Shown here in pieces: positions 25,007-36,118 of a DNA stretch of 64,000 nt. Numbering within the stretch: position 1 is the first letter of the stretch; the number at the start of each line of letters is the position of its first letter. The notes beneath the pieces were generated by a model that did no database searches, was not told the origin of the DNA, and worked only from the letters and a program-made list of their open reading frames with translations. The stretch comes from Trichosphaerium sp. ATCC 40318 (lineage: Eukaryota > Discosea > Flabellinia > Trichosidae), in NCBI GenBank assembly GCA_038496445.1, contig JALMLS010000562.1, forward strand, positions 1-64,000. Reading direction: 5' to 3'. The translations under genes and the position numbers were made by a program.

Positions 25007-25745
25007 AACTAATGTGAAACATGTGTTTAGTTGATATCTAATCGGCATTTTTCAGTATGTTTTGCACTAAGTCTACTCTCTTCTATCAACTAACCCAGGG
25101 AACTCAACTTTAGGCGATGTTGGGACGAAGACAAAATATCTTGTGCTAGCGCAGCGCCAAGTATTTGTTATCTATTATACAAGCAACATTTGGAAAATAA
25201 AAGAAACGTTTGCAGTATTTTGAAACAAATTGAAAAGGAAATTTTTGGGTGGGGTGGTGATTCTGCTTGCCCTGTTCTGTATAAGCGTTGTAGGTTGTTT
25301 GTAGTTAATTTATGTGAGTAGCACAAGTATGACCCTAACGTCTGTAACGGAGAAACACGTGTTACATCAAATGCAAGCATTGTATACACTTGCAAATCTG
25401 TCGCTTATATCGTATCTCAAACTGTTCTGACTATAGAGGTCGCTCAGTTTATTGGTACAAGGACCGTAATAGAGCAACCTCAGTTCTATTTCTGAAAAGA
25501 AGAAAATAGAAGTGGTAACCGAAGCAATGCAGCAACCAAAAGCCTGTCGCTTTTAGGCAATCAGAAAGGAAGCTCACAATTCGGCGCCTTTGCCTTCTAA
25601 CACAGGCATGTGATTTGAAATATCTTTTTCGTTTCTCTGTTCACTGACACTTTCTTGAGAATTAACATTAAACGGAAATTCTTCTGATTATATTTGCTGA
25701 ATCAGTGAAAAGATCTTCTACTACAGTATCATAAATTCAAGCTAC
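25007..25745. other. Gene-poor stretch
   Basis: About 740 bp between the LRR remnant and the intronless basic-protein gene. Open frames exist on the minus strand at about 25168-25395 but show no motif or splice support. One CACGTG is present near 25355. I see no RNA gene, and no clear further LRR units. Confidence 0.45.
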
Positions 25746-26375
25746 ATGTTCGAGCAAAAGCAACACAACACCTCAAAACACAACCGCAGACATAAACATG
25801 GGATAAAATCCAACACAACTAGGCGCTCGTATACTCTAGATCGAACATCCGCAAAAGAGGCTAGTTTACCCACAACTATCTACGACGTAAACAACCCACG
25901 CGTGGAGCTATCATTCAACAAAAAAAAACGTTGGGAGGTTGAAAAAGACGACAATACCGTCCTCATACACTACGAAGATTACGGCTGGGGTGGTTACAGA
26001 TCATGCTGCACTCACCACTACGACGTTAACACGGACTTTTTCAGAATAAATACCAACGAAACCGACGAAAACGACCAAGACAGTGATGTAGAAATAGTAA
26101 AGACCAGAAAAGGGCGTGTAGTACGCTCTAAAAACAAGCGCAAGAAGAATCAATCAAAAAAAGGCCAGCAACGTTCAACTACACTAGTTGACCTACAAAA
26201 AGACAGCGTACCAGTCTATGTAGTATCTAGAATGGCCAGCGATAAGAACAAAGCAAAGTGCTATCGCCAAGAGCGCTTTAACTTCAACCGTCCTTATGCC
26301 AAAGAAAATTGTGGCAAAGACAAAATGCTCATGAAGAAATACTTATCAAATCCTCGTGCCGCTGTAGCTCAATAG
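25746..26375 (+). CDS. Intronless basic protein of unknown function (209 aa)
   Basis: A single uninterrupted frame of 209 codons from ATG 25746 (MFEQKQHNTSKHNRRHK) to a stop at 26373-26375, the only long intron-free gene in the window. It is rich in Lys, Arg, Asn and Asp. Two regions stand out: a Tyr/Trp/Cys/His cluster (HYEDYGWGGYRSCCTHHYDV, residues about 76-95) that could bind metal, and a basic segment KTRKGRVVRSKNKRKKNQSK (about residues 119-138) like a nuclear or RNA-binding signal. No family is recognised. Composition and length argue for a real gene, but expression is unproven. It may be a retrocopy, a transferred gene or a fast-evolving lineage-specific gene. Confidence 0.55.
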   Translation: MFEQKQHNTSKHNRRHKHGIKSNTTRRSYTLDRTSAKEASLPTTIYDVNNPRVELSFNKKKRWEVEKDDNTVLIHYEDYGWGGYRSCCTHHYDVNTDFFRINTNETDENDQDSDVEIVKTRKGRVVRSKNKRKKNQSKKGQQRSTTLVDLQKDSVPVYVVSRMASDKNKAKCYRQERFNFNRPYAKENCGKDKMLMKKYLSNPRAAVAQ

Positions 26376-26614
26376 AAAACAGCGCAAGAATTGTGCCATA
26401 GTTGTAAATAAATCCCTTGATCTGTGTAAAATGCCTTTGTTTTTTTTTTTTTCAAGTTCCATCCGTGTGCTCCTACCTTTACCCTTAGTACCTTAGCTCG
26501 ATCTTATTGTGCTCAGATGGGCGGATAGGATTGAGCAATAGTTAGATTTAGCTGCAAACGAGATTTCGTATTTTATTAAGACTGCTATGTCTTTTTTTGC
26601 AGTTTTAGCAAGAT

Positions 26615-28073
26615 TTAAGCATAAGGATCCTTAATAATCTTTTTAAATGCTGCACATATTTTTGCGTTACCACATAGTAACTTCTTTGCACAAATATCGA
26701 AAGGTGCATCAGTATATGGATCACAAACAATACCACCAGCTTCCTAAAAATTACCAGCATTAATATTTTTACAATACAACTATACAATGACGTACGCGCA
26801 CAATAACTGTACCAGCTGCAACGTCCCTAAAAAGAAGAGATATTAAAAACCAATTTCAAGTGAAAACACGTGCAACCCAAGTACACTTGCTAATTACAGC
26901 AAGAATGGAACACTTTTTTCAATGAATTGTTACTTTACAAAAACAAAAAAACCACTGCGTACCATGAAGACAAGCCAGCTTGGTAGTATACTGTTGTTTG
27001 TCCTGCTGCCAAGTAGCACCTTAAATCATATTAGAAAAGGTAGTTGTTCACAACCAGTTTCGTACATAGAGAGTGCTGCAGAGCCGAAACGGCGTGTAGA
27101 CCTGCAGTTCTTAAGAATATTCTTAAAGTTTGCAATTTCTTTGTCTAGAATAATGTCATTCTCTCTGTTTTTGATCCAAATACCAGTGCAAGCGAGAGCG
27201 TCCTGAGAATAGAGTAAATAAACAAACATTTAAACAAAAAATTGTCGTTTTTTTAACGCACGATGAGGTTTTCTTCCTGGGAAACTTTCATGGCAACACC
27301 ATTATGGAAAGCACCATTGCCTGAAGAAACGGTTAGGATAAACTAGTGGAAGAAACCTTTTTTTGTAGTGCTTAGTGTGACTGTTTCTTACCTTTGGCTG
27401 CAGAGAACATGTCACCATTAATAGGGTTGAAAATAACGCCTACTACAAGTTCTTTCTTATCAGCAAATCCAATTGAGATGCAAGTCTGTGGTACTCGGTG
27501 AACAAAGTTAGTGGTGCCGTCGATTGCTGCCTTGTTAAGAAAAAATGGAAACAAAACGCTGAAAGTGAATTATGAGAGTAGGATACGATCAATAATCCAT
27601 GTTGGTGCGTCAGTTAGTACTTCTGCGAGTTCACCAAGGGCGGTGCTCTGTAAACTTGTCAGTTTTTAGGTTTTTGTAGAACTGCGACTACCTCCTCTCC
27701 AATGAACTTATGCGTTGGGTACTTGGCTTTGATTTTGTTGATAACAAATTTTTCGGTTTGTTGGTCTGTCTCAGTTACCAAATCTGTAGCGTCTGCGTGC
27801 TCATAAGTCAGTATAAGGAAATAGAGTGAGCGGGTTCGCAAAGATGAGTGAAACAAGCTTTAGACCTATGATTACGCACCCGCTTTCGTTTTAAGGACTT
27901 TATCTTGGGTGAATGCCTCTATGCAGATATTAATAAACAATTACGCTTAAATTTGTACTTTTGATGACGACGCCAGCCTCTTGTGCGCACTCTGTGGCAA
28001 AAGCCAAAATTTCTTTATGATAACCTAAAAAACGTCACCTAGCATAACAAACGATTGACATACTTGTTGCCAT
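26615..28073 (-). CDS. Inositol monophosphatase
   Basis: IMPase family Mg2+-dependent phosphatase (myo-inositol phosphate to inositol). The start at 28073 is set by splicing MATS-YHKEILAFATECAQEAG over a 39-nt intron. ATDLVTETDQQTEKFV and HKFIGEE (about 27680-27790) supply the first metal ligands. IDGTTNFVHRVPQTCISIGF (about 27470-27525) carries the DPIDGTTNFVH signature. RRFGSAALSM-CYLAAGQTT follows, and the metal-binding WDVAAGTVIV is rebuilt across an intron at about 26820-26950. The C-terminus is EAGGIVCDPYTDAPFDICAK with stop at 26615-26617. All catalytic motifs are intact, so an active enzyme is expected. It is divergent from the PUA-like gene with 111 bp between the ATGs. Confidence 0.92.
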
Positions 28074-28184
28074 TGTATGCTCTCTTTTTCGGAGGGTTTA
28101 GCGGACAAACAACAGAACCTTAACTTGATTAAGTGAGTGAAGTTTGTAGCTTGCCAGAGTTTGTAATATCTCCAGTGAAACTTC
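28074..28184. promoter_or_regulatory. Short divergent intergenic region (IMPase / PUA-like gene)
   Basis: The two start codons are 111 bp apart on opposite strands, so regulatory sequence must be shared or compressed. No specific element was identified. Confidence 0.35.
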
Positions 28185-29844
28185 ATGTCAACGGTGCAAA
28201 ATAATAGAAAGCGTAAGCGTTCCGTGGGTTGTGGCAAGAGCCGTAAAAAAGCCAAAAAAGTTAAAAAAGAACGAGAGCCACCACTTTGGAAAGTTTTTCC
28301 CGTTCTACCGTATAACACGCGAGTACCATACGAAACATTTAAAACTAAGGGGTAATACAATGATTCTTTATTCAATACATTTTAAACCGTGCGCGTAGGT
28401 TCATTACACCTTTTTGGGGCGGAACAGACACACTAGAGATAGTGGAGTTTATGGACAAACTCATGTTAGTGCCTTTTGGTTCTTTTCCGAACTAATACCA
28501 CCAGGTCCTTCCTTTACCTTAAATTAGGGCTGTTAGTGATGATAAAAGAGTTGCAAAGATGACTAAACTTATGCCGGATCAAACACGTGGTTTTAATGTC
28601 ACAATGAAGTACAGAAAAAAATTTACCTTATTGTTTCGCTTTATTGTATTGTCTAAGCATCTATTAGTGCCTTGTTCTTCAAGATGAAGATAGGAGATGC
28701 TGTCATTGTACAAGATCCGAAACATAAGGAATACATTATTGGTAAAGTGGCTAGTGATGTTGAATACGCATACGAATCTGCCTTCGGTAATGATTATTCA
28801 CTTGACAAAAAATGTCAAATCTTATTTTTATTTTTAAGGTGTCGAGTTGATTGGTGCTACAATAGAGATTGCTTATAGAAGAGTAAAGTGGACCAAAATT
28901 ACTAGAGGCAATAAGCTTACTGGCAATCCATGGGGCGGGTTATTCGAAGAGGTGCACAAACAACGAGACATCTTTCTTTCTGAAATCGAAGTAACGAAAC
29001 AATTGTAAGGTTACAACATATTTAGGTTGCCATTGAGACCTCCGACACTGTGAATGGTGTAAAGAGAAAGATGCTTAATAAGGGATCAACGATTCATAAT
29101 TACTTAGGAAACAAAACTACATTAAAGTACAGACCCTTTGTAACAAGACCATCAATAGTGCGTGACTTTACACCTGAGGTATGGTAATATTTAAAGTGCA
29201 GTTAACCAAATGGTGTATGTAGGATGGCAGTGAATTTGATGCGAACGTTATTACTGTTTATACTCCTGAACAAATGTTTAAGGTATGCTTGATTTATCAT
29301 TGGCTTTTATTGAATCCAATGTTAGCTTGCTTACGGATATAATGTCCCTTGGTTGGGAAGGCTCCAATACAAAGCAATTGAGATTGAAGACAGCGAAGAT
29401 GAAGACGAAGATAAAGAAGATGATACAAAATTACGCCCTTGTGTCATAAATGAAGAAGAAGGAGGTTCTTTACAGCATGGCAGCAATGATGTGAATGAAT
29501 TACCTCCTAAAAAGGAAATGAAGGAAGACATTAAAGTTGTGATTAAAAAAGATCAGTATGATACGATTAAATCCAGAAATAAAGTCTTGTCGGATACAGA
29601 TGATGGTACGTACAGTTGTACAGAGTATATAAACTAATCCGGTTTTCAACAAGAAATTGAAATAGATTTGACAGGAGAAGATGAAAGTGAACAGCTATCA
29701 AAGTTGCAGACTTCTACCAACCATAAAGAAGATATAAGTTATCAAATACGAGAGAGTGAAACAAACTTACAGCAGTTAGAGGAGAAACTGATACAAGAAC
29801 AAGAACATTACAAAGAGCTATGTAAGTTACAACATAATAAGTAA
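28185..29844 (+). CDS. Nuclear protein with PUA/EVE-like domain and acidic coiled-coil tail (unknown function)
   Basis: Begins MSTVQNNRKRKRSVGCGKSR with an extended Lys/Arg stretch typical of nuclear localisation. After GFITPFWGGTDTLEIVEFMD (joined over an intron at about 28353-28398) comes FKMKIGDAVIVQDPKHKEYI...GKVASDVEY...IAYRRVKWTK at about 28680-28900. The layout IGD-V-V ... G-V ... Y ... R-VKW resembles PUA-like modules of the EVE and McrB-type restriction families that read modified bases; this is my inference from pattern only. An acidic segment (EIEDSEDEDEDKEDD, about 29380-29425) and a predicted coiled coil (NLQQLEEKLIQEQEHYKELC) close the protein. The stop is at 29842-29844, just before the foldback element. 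About eight short introns. Confidence 0.6.
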
Positions 29845-29969
29845 CGACATAATAATTAATGCTCACATGGAGCCTTAAATTACCAAAGACTCCCAAGTTA
29901 CGTTTCCTGATTCGTGTTACTTATTTTCACCCTTTTTTTGTTGCTGTACTCGTGTACCACATTAACCAA

Positions 29970-31151
29970 GGAGATGTACAGAATGAAATGAATTGATTCC
30001 GAAAAAACACGAAATGTTCCGAAAAAAACACGAAATATTCCGTGTTTTTACCATCTCCAAACCATATCTCATATAGTTGAAGCAAGGTCTTTTAGTAGGT
30101 AGTTTCCAAGAGCATTGCAGCGCAGTTCGTAACAAAAAAGTAAAGTTGATAACAGCTTTTTGCAATCGTGATAATCTGAGTCAGTACTGCGACTATTTTG
30201 CGAAGTTGTCTAAAGAACAGAAATGGCATTGAGATAGTAAAATCACTGGTACTCCTGATAGGTTTTGTGGAGAAGTTTTTTTCACTTAACGTTGTACACA
30301 CGACTTTCGTAGTTTCTGTGTGTTGGAAGTGCTCCTTGCTTGTGCTACAGCAACTCAAGATGGTTTTTGTGCAAAACAATCACTTTGGAAGTGTACGAAA
30401 GTGATTTGAAAGCGCTTTATTTTCGCTTCCTAATCGCTTCATAACGCCTTGGTAGAAACGCCTTAGAATCACTTGGAAAGCGGTTTGAAAGTGATTTGAA
30501 AGTGATTCCAAAGTGATTTCTAGGCGCTTTTTTTCCTCAAAGCATCAGTATTGGTTGTAATACATCTGAGGTGCACTTACGAAATAACAAAATTGCAAAA
30601 GGTGCACCTACAACATCAAGAGATAAAAAAAGCGCCTAGAAATCGCTTTGGAATCACTTTCAAATCACTTTCAAACCGCTTTCCAAGTGATTCTAAGGTG
30701 TTTCTACCAAGGCATTATGAAGCGATTAGGAAGCGAAAATAAAGCGCTTTCAAATCACTTTTGAATCACTTGGAAAGTGCTCGCTATGCACAGAAAACCA
30801 TCTTGATTTGCTGTAGCACAAGCAAGGAGCACTTCCAACACACAGAAACTACAAAAGTCGTGTATACAATGCTAAATGAAAGAAAGTCAAATCACTGTAT
30901 CAGTAACCACTGATTGTACTATCTCAGTGACACTTCTCATTCTTTCTATGTCACTTTTTGGAACAAGAACAGCTGCTCACTACAATGCTCTTGGAAAACA
31001 ACCAAAAGTTCTTGCTTCAACTGTGTTAAGATGTGGTTGTCCAGGGCAATCTACTTACCAGTAAAAACACGGAATGTTTCAGAATATTTTGTGTTTTTTC
31101 AGAACATTTCGTGTTTTTTCGGAATCAATTCATTTCATTCTGTACATCTCC
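29970..31151. mobile_element. Foldback transposon-like element, near-complete imperfect palindrome of 1.18 kb
   Basis: The terminal 58 nt (29970-30027 and 31094-31151) are reverse complements with a single mismatch and begin GGAGATGTACAGAATG. Similarity continues inward: the arms of roughly 570 bp (to about 30540 and from about 30600) pair imperfectly and leave a loop of about 60 bp. The inner arms hold short reiterated units related to AAAGTGATTTG. CAA (or CCAA) flanks both ends and could be a target-site duplication. The short frames inside are mirror translations of the two arms and are not genes. There is no transposase, so movement would depend on a source element elsewhere. Confidence 0.85.
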
Positions 31152-31188
31152 CAAATGTACAGTTCCTTAAACGTAGTAAACGAAATGC

Positions 31189-32158
31189 ATGCTAGAAACA
31201 ACTTTTGGATATAACCAAACGCAACTACCATGTAAATCTCTCCTAGATTCTCCATGTTTCTCCCAGTTTTTGTTAAGGCAAACTGTTAATCTGGAATTAA
31301 GTCAATTGCAAAAGTCAAGCATCACTGATCAAAGCAACACCTCCCAGAACTTCACTTCCTTCATCAACAACACGCCTAATGTACCGATCTTGGTACGTCT
31401 CATATCTTTTGCCTACAACCTTGAAGAGAAAGCAACTGTGATTTACTTGTTATCTAGCTATCTTCAGGACTTACATCTGGTGGAGAGCTATATTCTCGCA
31501 GCTCCAACAGGAGCCAATGTAAGAAGCGCTGAGAACAACCCATTCGAGTCTGCAGTTGTTGGACATAAGAGCTATGATTTCTCTTCACTGGTTGAAGCTT
31601 TGCATGCCATACACAACTGTGGCTTTGTTCACAGGTAAGCAACGCAGATTGTCAGATCGAAAATTATTTTTTCCTATTATTTTCGCGTTTTGACTTTTTG
31701 ACTCTAGAGATGTGAGCATTAACAATATTATTGTCCTTAATGGTGTATGTCAGCTCATTGACTTTGGAAGTGCTATGAAGAAAAACACTGTTCCCGATTA
31801 CTTTCAAGGGACATTCCTGTTCTGTTGCCTTGATCTTCACAAGCAAGTTTCGGAATATGATTTAAAAATATACCTACCAAAATACGATCTTATATCTCTT
31901 GTGATGATATATATTGCCCTGAACCACTGGAATCTCTTTGTAGCAGTCAACAAAGCACATAACAAAGTCAATTGGGACGAGCTACGCTTTATAACCACTG
32001 ATGAGTATAAGATATACTACAAAGCCTGGAACGACCTTATTAACAGTTTTAACCATTATTACATACCCCTCATGGATATGGCAGTAAACTGCAAGTATGA
32101 TGACATGAAAAAATGGTTCATTGAAGAGAGTAAAAGAATAATAGAATATGTAAACTAA
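31189..32158 (+). CDS. Protein kinase-like domain (CRN/FunK1-type catalytic loop), probably N-terminally truncated
   Basis: Two exons joined over an intron at about 31636-31708. The catalytic part reads SLVEALHAIHNCGFVHRDVS-INNIIVLNGVCQLIDFGSA, containing HRD, the metal-binding Asn and DFG, followed by a GT-F segment where an activation-loop end is expected. Further on, helices such as KYDLISLVMIYIALNHW and KYDDMKKWFIEESKRIIEYV match a C-lobe. The N-lobe is poor: no glycine-rich loop or VAIK lysine is visible after ATG 31189. The HRDVS-NNI style is known from kinase-like effector/CRN and fungal FunK1 families. The annotated start is only 37 bp from the end of the foldback element, so a 5' part may have been lost. 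It could be a pseudogene; the visible frame is intact. Confidence 0.6.
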
Positions 32159-32584
32159 CCCACTTCATCTTTGTTTACAAATATTTGTGTAAACGTTTTA
32201 GGTTATTCAATGTTAACAGACAAAACAACCTAAAGCAGATTTCCCAGCATGCCATCAACGACTAGCTCCACTAGCACTACTTATATGTCAGGGCTGTAGT
32301 TAGTGATACATGTACTCTGGTATATGTATTAGATTGTAATCCATGCGAGACATCTCTTGTGGAAGTTTTGGCATGAGCTTAAGTAAACATGCTAAATACA
32401 CTTATTTAACACTGTAGCCGTTTTGGTTTTTGAGCAGGCTGTTTGTTAAACAGTTTTATTTTGTACAAACTACTATGTTTCTCGATCGTTGTCAAGGTTC
32501 AATTGAACATTGTCCCGGAGGGTGATACAAGCTCGCTTGTATCGCCCATGTACTAGAACAGTAAGAAAAAGATGCTTAGTAATA
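32159..32584. other. Convergent intergenic region with hairpin
   Basis: Lies between the kinase-like gene (plus) and phytochelatin synthase (minus) where both 3' ends meet. Apart from a stem-loop at 32521-32546, in which GGTGATACAAGC pairs with GCTTGTATCGCC across a 2-nt turn (one mismatch), nothing is recognised. Confidence 0.55.
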
Positions 32585-34069
32585 CTAACAGTACCTCTCT
32601 AGTGCTTCGCATACTCCATAATGATAATTGACTTCATCTGCCAGATCTGGTAGTAGCGATGCATTGAAAGCGAAAATATCGACAATATCTTGTTTTATCC
32701 CATTTTTAGAAACACAGTCACGTGTTACTGGTAAAACAAACATCAATAAAACTAATGCATCCAGCCTTTCTTTTGAACTTGAAGGCTCAACTTGCTGTAC
32801 AATCTTGTATAACTCTGTTGTATGTATCTGCGAAGTAATCTTCGTAGCCAAGCTCCTATGTTCCTTTGTAATATCTTTGTTACAAGAGCACATACTAGGA
32901 TACGAAGGAAGAATATATGCCTTGAATATTTCCACTACTATCTTAACAAAATCAAGTTTTGTTTCAGGTTTTTCTTCACATAATTTGTTGTTTAATGTAG
33001 CTTTCATCTTTGCAATAAGAGAAGCCCAAGTCTTCGCTTCAGCTGTGTTACTTAGTAGTATTCCTGACTTTGCTTTACTACATAGACAAGTTAACTACAT
33101 CGAAAGATAAACGCTTTAGGTTACGTATTGGCTTGTAAAATCGCATATCCTCTTGATTGTCCTGTGCTCTTATCATGTGGTTTCATCGCATCAAATACAA
33201 CTGTTAATGGTACCCAATGCGGTGGATACTTAAATCTAGCGACATCTAGTATGAGAACCATATCTCTATCTGGGTGGTAGCCACCTTTGAGTAAAAAATC
33301 AGATTGGTTTTATAAAATTCAAATCACGTGCCTATTGGACTAAAGTGACCGTCTCCTGTTTGTCCCAGTAACTTTCTCGAGTAAGATATAACTAACGGCC
33401 TCTTCTCTTGTTTCGTAGACTGTATTACTTGCATTCTGAAATCTTCAACGGAGCTACAATGTCAGTAAGCAAGCGAAATTGTTTCAAAAAAAACCAAGAT
33501 GGGACACCTTTGTGACGGTCTGTGGACCTCAATGACAGCGTCGTTACACCGCGCAAGGCATGCAAACTCCCCTAACGTTATACCATCCTTTCTAACTTCC
33601 TATCAACATAAGTAAGACATGTGACGTGGAGCTTAATGTCGAACCTCTAACGGTTTACAACATGATAGTAAATCTTCGCTGAACCATCTCCATGGTCCCT
33701 TCCAGATGCGATCTGGGTCTATATTAAGGCTTGAACCAATGCGTTACGATACTTTAACAACGTTTTATCAGTTACCTGTTTAAAACCATAGAAAGTGTCC
33801 CCAAACCGCAATATGCTGGTTCATTTTGCGTATGAAACTGCGCAGCGAGCCTAGCGGAGCTCAGATGACATTATCATGTAAACGTACGCAAAATATCCTT
33901 CCATTGTACCTGTAGCGATACGAATGAGCGAGAAAGCCTTAATTCAACCACATTTGTTTGTTTTTTTTGTACCTGCTTCTAGAGCTTCTCTGAAGATTTG
34001 TTTACCTTCAGTTGATGAGAAATCAATACAAGACTCTGGTAAACTTCGTCTGTAAAATGTACGCTTCAT
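32585..34069 (-). CDS. Phytochelatin synthase (glutathione gamma-glutamylcysteinyltransferase)
   Basis: Makes phytochelatins from glutathione for heavy-metal detoxification. The start at 34069 gives [20 protein letters not shown], and after introns [20 protein letters not shown], then [20 protein letters not shown] with the catalytic Cys (about 33815). [20 protein letters not shown] follows. The catalytic His is in [17 protein letters not shown] (about 33290-33360) and the Asp in [12 protein letters not shown] (about 33215-33255), so the Cys-His-Asp triad is complete. The intron splitting SPIGG (about 33280-33326) begins GCACGTG, a GC-AG intron, because only that border keeps the motif. The C-terminal half ([15 protein letters not shown] to stop at 32585) is less conserved, as usual for the family. 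The gene lies just 3' of alpha-galactosidase on the same strand. Confidence 0.93.
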
Positions 34070-34116
34070 GTTAGGATGTAATGTACTTGTTTTGTTGGTT
34101 TTTTGATTGAAAACGA

Positions 34117-35944
34117 TTAAGTCCGTAGCTGTTTACTCCGCCAAATATCCCGTGAGCTCAATTTGATGTAGGAACACCCACAGCACTCGTAGCACCTTGT
34201 CAGAGTACAAAAAACAACCCTCAAGCAAATTGTTGGAACGTGTACAGCGAAAAATATAACTCAACATTTCTTTGAACGTACACTAACCTTGCAAAAGGAA
34301 CAAATGAGTACAAATTATTTATTTCTTCGGTGATAATCTCGCTACAAATGCAGTATGTCCCAATGTGCTCGCAGTGTAGCTTTTTATTTGATTAGTACGT
34401 TGTGTGAAGTGTAACTATTAGTACCTGTTTGTAAAAACACCAATATCTTTATGGGACCATAAGTCACGTACAATAAGTTTTGTACCAGGTGCATAGCCAA
34501 GTACTTTAAAATCTACAACTGTTTTGTAACGGTAGTTACTAGCTGTAGGTGTATGTCTATATTCAATTTATTAACTACCTGGTCAAAGAAGAATATTCTA
34601 CGAAAACCGAAAAGTACCTATTCAATACAATGACACAATGTTCGTCATGCATAAGAGGTCCAGCCCAAATTTGCATGGGTCCCTCTTGCCATATTAAGTC
34701 ACCCTTTTAATTTATTATTAATTACTTGTAATATAAGACGATTGTAACGTACTTGGATACCTAGACCATCTTGGTTGACTGCGATAATCTCTTTATTTGT
34801 TAAGATTTCCCATGTATCCTTATCATTATGAAGTGATCGTATATCACAACCAATCAAAAGAGGGCTCTTGATAAGAGCCCAAAGAGCAATATGAGCTTTA
34901 TACTCTTCTTTACTCATACCCTTGTTTCCTACTTCTAACATATCTGCATCATTCCAACCTCCAGGTCCAGAATACTTTAAGTACAGTCAGTTTTCAAAAA
35001 CGAATAAATAAACATGCGTGTACCTTTGACAAATGAATGTTGTTATCCAACACTCTAATTACAGAGTCCCACTACGTTTTAGCGGTTAGCATAAAAATTT
35101 CTGAGTATGGTAGTGATCTTACTGTGTCGTTTATGTCACTGGTGCTTCTCCAGCTATTACCAACTAGAGGTCCCCATCGCCAAGGATCCTCAACACCCCA
35201 CTCGCACATGCTGAACTAGTTTGTGTTAAATCTCCGTTATTGGCTCATTGCTTACAAATATTTGGCGTCCAACAGATAAGAGCGCATCTCTCATAGCTAT
35301 ATATCGTGATTTAACTGATACACCTTTTGGAGCAAAGCAGTTATCATACTTTAAGTAGTCAATGCCTTTTTAGATGTCAGTTTTTTTTGATAGCAACAAT
35401 CACGTGCCCCATTCAGCGTATGATGCTGCGTCTTGTTTCTCATAGCCGTAGCTCCCAGGTCTCTCTGCACACGTCTTATGCCCTGCATCACTATAGATGC
35501 CCAACTTGACACCCTTAGCGTGTGCTAAAAGCAGTTATTGAAAGAACACTGATGGACTTGTACTTACCATAATCGGCAAGGTGCTTCATGCCGCTTGGAA
35601 AATCCTTCGCGCTAGGGTGTATTTTACCCTTGGAGTCACGGTGAGATGCCCAACAATCATCAACTTTGTACTACCGTTAAAATACTTGTAGCAAGAATTT
35701 TACGCACTGTTTACGTATTCATAGCCGTAACTTGGTAGTTTTAGAGCGACAAAGGCATCAATTGTTTCCTTGATAAGCGTTTCGTTAATTTTACACGCAA
35801 ACTTGTTCCAGCTGGTAGATAAGTGAGAAATTACGCGAGAATAGGGCATTACCTATTCCAACCCATCTGTGGCGTTAAACCCAATCCATTTTGTAGTGTA
35901 AACACGCCTACGGACAAGCACAGAAGTCCCAGTAGCGTCCTCAT
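34117..35944 (-). CDS. Secreted alpha-galactosidase (GH27)
   Basis: The start at 35944 gives [20 protein letters not shown], a signal peptide, then LTPQMGWN and the GH27 opening. [20 protein letters not shown] and [16 protein letters not shown] (about 35325-35490) contain the nucleophile Asp of KYDNC. The acid/base Asp is in [14 protein letters not shown] (about 35115-35160). [20 protein letters not shown] and [13 protein letters not shown] (about 34750-34880) are also characteristic. A beta-sandwich segment follows with [19 protein letters not shown]. The last exon is uncertain: a Cys-rich reading ends at 34117-34119, but an earlier end near 34240 is possible. It would release terminal galactose from extracellular or lysosomal glycans. 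Many short introns, some with CACGTG. Confidence 0.88.
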
Positions 35945-36118
35945 AGTGGTTTGGTGTGAATGGAATCCAACTGACTTTTTTTTTAACAACGGCCCTTAAC
36001 CTTCCATCTGCTCATCACACTGACCAGTGTTTCGCTCACGAAGCTGTTTTGCGCGTTCTAACGCCCGGCAATCAAAATGCATCAATTTACATAAATCTGT
36101 AGCTGCCACGCGTCGAAA

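Noticed and set aside
30198-31195. Several open frames inside the foldback element
   Set aside because: They occur as mirror pairs on the two arms and lack motifs or splice context, so they are by-products of the palindrome.
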